Assembly: GCA_009774465.1 (NCBI GenBank)
Contig: VSNT01000040.1
Coordinates: 1-26,438 of the forward strand
Source: Lachnospiraceae bacterium
GTDB taxonomy: Bacteria; Bacillota_A; Clostridia; Lachnospirales; Lachnospiraceae
Direction: 5' to 3'
DNA: 26,438 bases
Part shown: piece after piece, positions 24,459-26,438 of the stretch
Layout: every line of letters begins with the position of its first letter
Position numbering within the stretch: position 1 is the first letter of the stretch
Translations under genes and position numbers: made by a program
Notes under the pieces: model-generated
Seen by the model: the letters and a program-made list of their open reading frames with translations, nothing else
The model's database searches: none
What the model was told of the DNA's origin: nothing

Positions 24459-24812
24459 CTAACTTAAATCATCAATCAGTTTCTTTAATGAATCAACCTC
24501 CTGCTTTGACAGTTCCTTCCCGTCTAAAAAAGCTGCAAAAAACTTTTCCTTAGAACCGTCGAACATTTTATCAATCAATTCCTCTGTTTCAAAGTCCTGT
24601 ACTTCCTGCCTGGAAATTAAAGGCCTGCAGATAAAGCCTGGTTCCTCTCTTTTGACCGCGCCCTTGTCCACACATTTTTTAATTACCGTATAGGTGGTAT
24701 TTCTGTTCCACCCTGTCTCTTCCTTTAAAATCTTTACCACCTGCCCGGCAGAAATTTCCCCTTCCCGCCAAAGTACCTCCATTACTTTTCGTTCTGAATC
24801 AAATAGTTTCAT
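24459..24812 (-). CDS. BlaI/MecI/CopY-family repressor
   Basis: This dimeric winged-helix repressor has 117 residues, the normal size. The DNA-binding half reads FDSERKVMEVLWREGEISAGQVVKILKEETGWNRNTTYTVIKKCVDKGAVKRE. It is followed by the region that BlaR1-type proteases cleave or affect (GFICRPLISRQEVQDFETEELIDKMFDGSKEKFFAAFL) and the C-terminal dimerisation helices (SKQEVDSLKKLIDDLS). The ATG at 24812 was chosen because GGAGG lies 5 nt upstream; the frame opens 9 codons earlier. It precedes the M56 gene by 14 bp, the usual blaI-blaR1 arrangement. Operator-like dyads stand before it and before the ABC-HlyD operon, so it probably represses both units. No beta-lactamase gene is nearby. Confidence 0.92.
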   Translation of the reverse strand: MKLFDSERKVMEVLWREGEISAGQVVKILKEETGWNRNTTYTVIKKCVDKGAVKREEPGFICRPLISRQEVQDFETEELIDKMFDGSKEKFFAAFLDGKELSKQEVDSLKKLIDDLS

Positions 24813-24871
24813 CTCTTCCTCCATCCATACCGCAGGCAATGCCTATAAATATGACATCTTTATATTAAAAT

Positions 24872-24927
24872 GACTACTGCAATAGTCCTGTCATTTAAAG
24901 ACTATCACAGCAGTCATATCATGTCAA
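24872..24927 (-). promoter_or_regulatory. Promoter/operator of the BlaI-M56 unit
   Basis: On the minus strand, TTGACA (24927-24922) is followed after 17 bases by TAGTCT (24904-24899). Dyads GACTACTGCAATAGTC (24872-24887) and GACTATCACAGCAGTC (24900-24915) have their centres 28 bp apart. The second covers the -10 box and spacer. This is the same layout as at 22798-22850 and indicates autoregulation by the BlaI-type repressor. Unlike that copy, no T-tract follows. Confidence 0.75.
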
Positions 24928-24939
24928 TTATTTTTGTCC

Positions 24940-26136
24940 TTATTTCTCCAGAAGCCATTCTGCGATATTCCAAACTTCGATGCCCTCATATGTGTATTTT
25001 GGATGTTTTGTTCTGGCAATTAATTTTTTCGGGTAAGCATCCCGTATGCTTAAAAGCGGTGCAGCCTCCCTTTTAAACGTCTCCTCACTGTCAATATTAT
25101 CACTGACCTGGATATATATTTTTTCACTTCCACACTGTGCCACAAAATCAATTTCCTTTTGGTACAGTTTTCCTACATAGACATCAAATCCCCTTCTTAG
25201 AAGCTCCATACAGACAATATTTTCATATACCCGTCCATAATCCATATTCCTGCTGCCCAAAACTGCATAACGGATGCCCGTATCGCACAGATAAAATTTA
25301 TCCAGAGATTCCAGGTACTTCTTTCCCCGGATATCGTATCTCTTAATGTCATAAAAGACGAAAGCGTTGCACAGATATTTGATATACTTTCCAATTGTTA
25401 TATGGTTGGTGGCAATCCTGTTTTCGGAGAGAATATTGCTTACCTTATTAGGTGAAGTCAAATTGCTGACATTGTCCATCAAAAATTCACTGAGACGCTG
25501 CAATACCATAGTATCGGGAAGATGATACTTTTGTACAAGATCTCTGGTTACAATTGTTTCATAAACTTCTTTTATATAATTTGTTCTGTCCTTTTCGGTC
25601 CGATATACATAAGAACCTGCCAGCCCGCCTTTTACAGAATAATCTTCGAAAAGCTGCTCTTTATCCCTGGTGCCATCATAATATTCACAATATTCCTCAA
25701 AGCTAAACGGAAATACAGGAATCTCAATATATCTTCCAGTAAAAAGCGTCGCCAGATCCGCACTTAATAAAAATGCATTTGAACCGGTAAGATAAATATC
25801 ATACTTTCTTTTTGCATACAGACTGTTAATGGCCAATTCAAATCCGGGACACATTTGCACCTCATCTACAAAGACATAGTTTAATTTTCCTGCCTGATAC
25901 CGCTCATTCACATAATTATGAAGTGCATGGTATTCTTTGATTTCCTCAAATGCCAAATCCATATAATCTATATAAATAATATTGACGTTATCAAAATTAT
26001 TCTGCAAATATTCTACATATGCCTGCATCAATTGAGATTTCCCGGAACGCCTGATTCCTGTAATGATTTTTATGTCCGGGGTATCCTTCAAATCAATCAT
26101 TCTGTCCAAATACTTTTTTCTCAAAATTGTTTTCAT
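24940..26136 (-). CDS. AAA-type ATPase with C-terminal DUF4143 domain
   Basis: This cytoplasmic P-loop ATPase has 398 residues and belongs to a family abundant in gut bacteria and archaea with no settled function. Walker A GIRRSGKS lies at 27-34 and Walker B YVFVDEVQM begins at 87. The sensor-like run YDIYLTGSNAFLLS and the family motif FPFSFEEY follow. A winged-helix-like region precedes the C-terminal DUF4143 part (GRVYENIVCMELLRRGFDVYVGK...KEIDFVAQ...IYIQVS). The last block resembles a PD-(D/E)xK nuclease core, but the usual ExK/QxK reads QVS, so nuclease activity is doubtful. The ATG at 26136 is the family-like start, although the ribosome site is weak; the frame opens 19 codons earlier. 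Its stop lies 12 bp before the -35 box of the blaI promoter. Confidence 0.85.
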   Translation of the reverse strand: MKTILRKKYLDRMIDLKDTPDIKIITGIRRSGKSQLMQAYVEYLQNNFDNVNIIYIDYMDLAFEEIKEYHALHNYVNERYQAGKLNYVFVDEVQMCPGFELAINSLYAKRKYDIYLTGSNAFLLSADLATLFTGRYIEIPVFPFSFEEYCEYYDGTRDKEQLFEDYSVKGGLAGSYVYRTEKDRTNYIKEVYETIVTRDLVQKYHLPDTMVLQRLSEFLMDNVSNLTSPNKVSNILSENRIATNHITIGKYIKYLCNAFVFYDIKRYDIRGKKYLESLDKFYLCDTGIRYAVLGSRNMDYGRVYENIVCMELLRRGFDVYVGKLYQKEIDFVAQCGSEKIYIQVSDNIDSEETFKREAAPLLSIRDAYPKKLIARTKHPKYTYEGIEVWNIAEWLLEK

Positions 26137-26147
26137 AAATTTATTCG

Positions 26148-26256
26148 CTTTCAAAAAATTAAATTTTTTACACTTTTGAAAGTAGTATATCATGTATTCT
26201 TAAAATTATGCAACAGGTCTACTTTCAAAACTTTAATTATTTTCATTTTTTGAAAG
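26148..26256. repeat. Duplicated inverted pairs of TTTTGAAAG flanking the ATPase promoter
   Basis: Four copies occur: CTTTCAAAA at 26148-26156, TTTTGAAAG at 26174-26182, CTTTCAAAA at 26222-26230 and TTTTGAAAG at 26248-26256. They form two convergent pairs, each spanning exactly 35 bp, offset by 74 bp. One pair lies downstream of the -10 box and one upstream of the -35 box. The 35-bp units are about 75 per cent identical by eye. The layout suggests an operator pair or looping control. Confidence 0.6.
26184..26213 (-). promoter_or_regulatory. Promoter of the DUF4143-type ATPase gene
   Basis: On the minus strand, TTGCAT (26213-26208) and TATACT (26189-26184) are 18 bases apart, with an extended TGA before the -10 box. 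An ACTTTCAAAAGT dyad-like site starts right at the -10 box. Confidence 0.6.
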
Positions 26257-26438
26257 AGGTCATAAATCCAAATAATAAAGCTTTAGCCGATACATTCCTC
26301 TAAAACGGTTCCAATATCCCCATTTATGCATATAGACCGCTTTTCAATTTCCCTGGGGCAGACTGCCTCCCCATAATTTACACATACATACCCCCAGATT
26401 CTCCGACGTCATCTGCCAGAATGGATACTTAATAATCC
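26257..26438. other. Window edge without a supportable gene
   Basis: These 182 bp hold no recognisable gene. The minus strand has one 41-codon open stretch (26408 down to the stop at 26283) ending ICINGDIGTVLEECIG, without a usual start codon and with an in-frame TGA just before it. It could be a decayed gene remnant or chance. Confidence 0.4.

Noticed and set aside
22871..24812. Beta-lactam resistance locus
   Set aside because: The BlaI/M56 pair suggests it, but there is no beta-lactamase or penicillin-binding protein gene in the window, and the M56 C-terminal domain is not a penicillin-binding sensor.

Overview
The window looks like a chromosomal segment of a spore-forming, low-to-moderate GC Firmicute, most likely a Lachnospiraceae-type gut clostridium. 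The reasons are spoIID and spoIIQ side by side, strong AGGAGG-type ribosome sites, a sugar-type ABC importer without its own ATPase, an M56/BlaI pair, a Clostridia-type oleate hydratase, and lipoproteins with a Gram-positive lipobox. No RNA gene, CRISPR array, insertion sequence or origin was seen. All calls come from reading the sequence; no database search was run.

Left part (1-8246, minus strand): a run of seven co-directional genes, read from high to low coordinates. They are an EF-hand-type protein, spoIID (with a good sigma-E-like promoter), spoIIQ, an amidohydrolase, a GH9-fold lipoprotein that lacks the usual catalytic aspartates, ddl, and murF cut by the window edge. The theme is envelope and sporulation: peptidoglycan precursor synthesis (ddl, murF) beside engulfment peptidoglycan remodelling (spoIID, spoIIQ). 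Divergent to it (8538-9374, plus) is a DUF368 protein, the family of undecaprenyl-phosphate translocases. It is followed by a plus-strand AAA-type ATPase with a C-terminal DUF234/nuclease-like domain and its own promoter.

Middle (10959-17107, minus strand): an aconitase-superfamily hydratase, an AraC-type regulator with a GyrI-like ligand domain, oleate hydratase with an unusual N-terminal hydrophobic segment, and a TetR regulator. Most of these have a readable promoter, and two strong hairpin terminators separate them. A palindrome lies in the spacer of the oleate hydratase promoter and is a candidate TetR operator.

Right part (17222-26136, minus strand): the most interesting region. A BlaI-type repressor and an M56 (BlaR1-type) membrane protease, broken by a frameshift, precede a four-gene operon. 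That operon encodes a lipoprotein combining a beta-propeller-like region with a solute-binding domain, two sugar-type permeases, and a HlyD-type adaptor. The promoters of blaI and of the four-gene operon share the same architecture: TTGACA, 17 bp, TAGTCT, with a pair of near-identical 16-bp dyads around GACTACTGTAATAGTC. This indicates one BlaI regulon covering both units. The window ends with a second AAA ATPase (DUF4143 type) whose promoter is flanked by duplicated TTTTGAAAG inverted pairs, and about 180 bp without a supportable gene.
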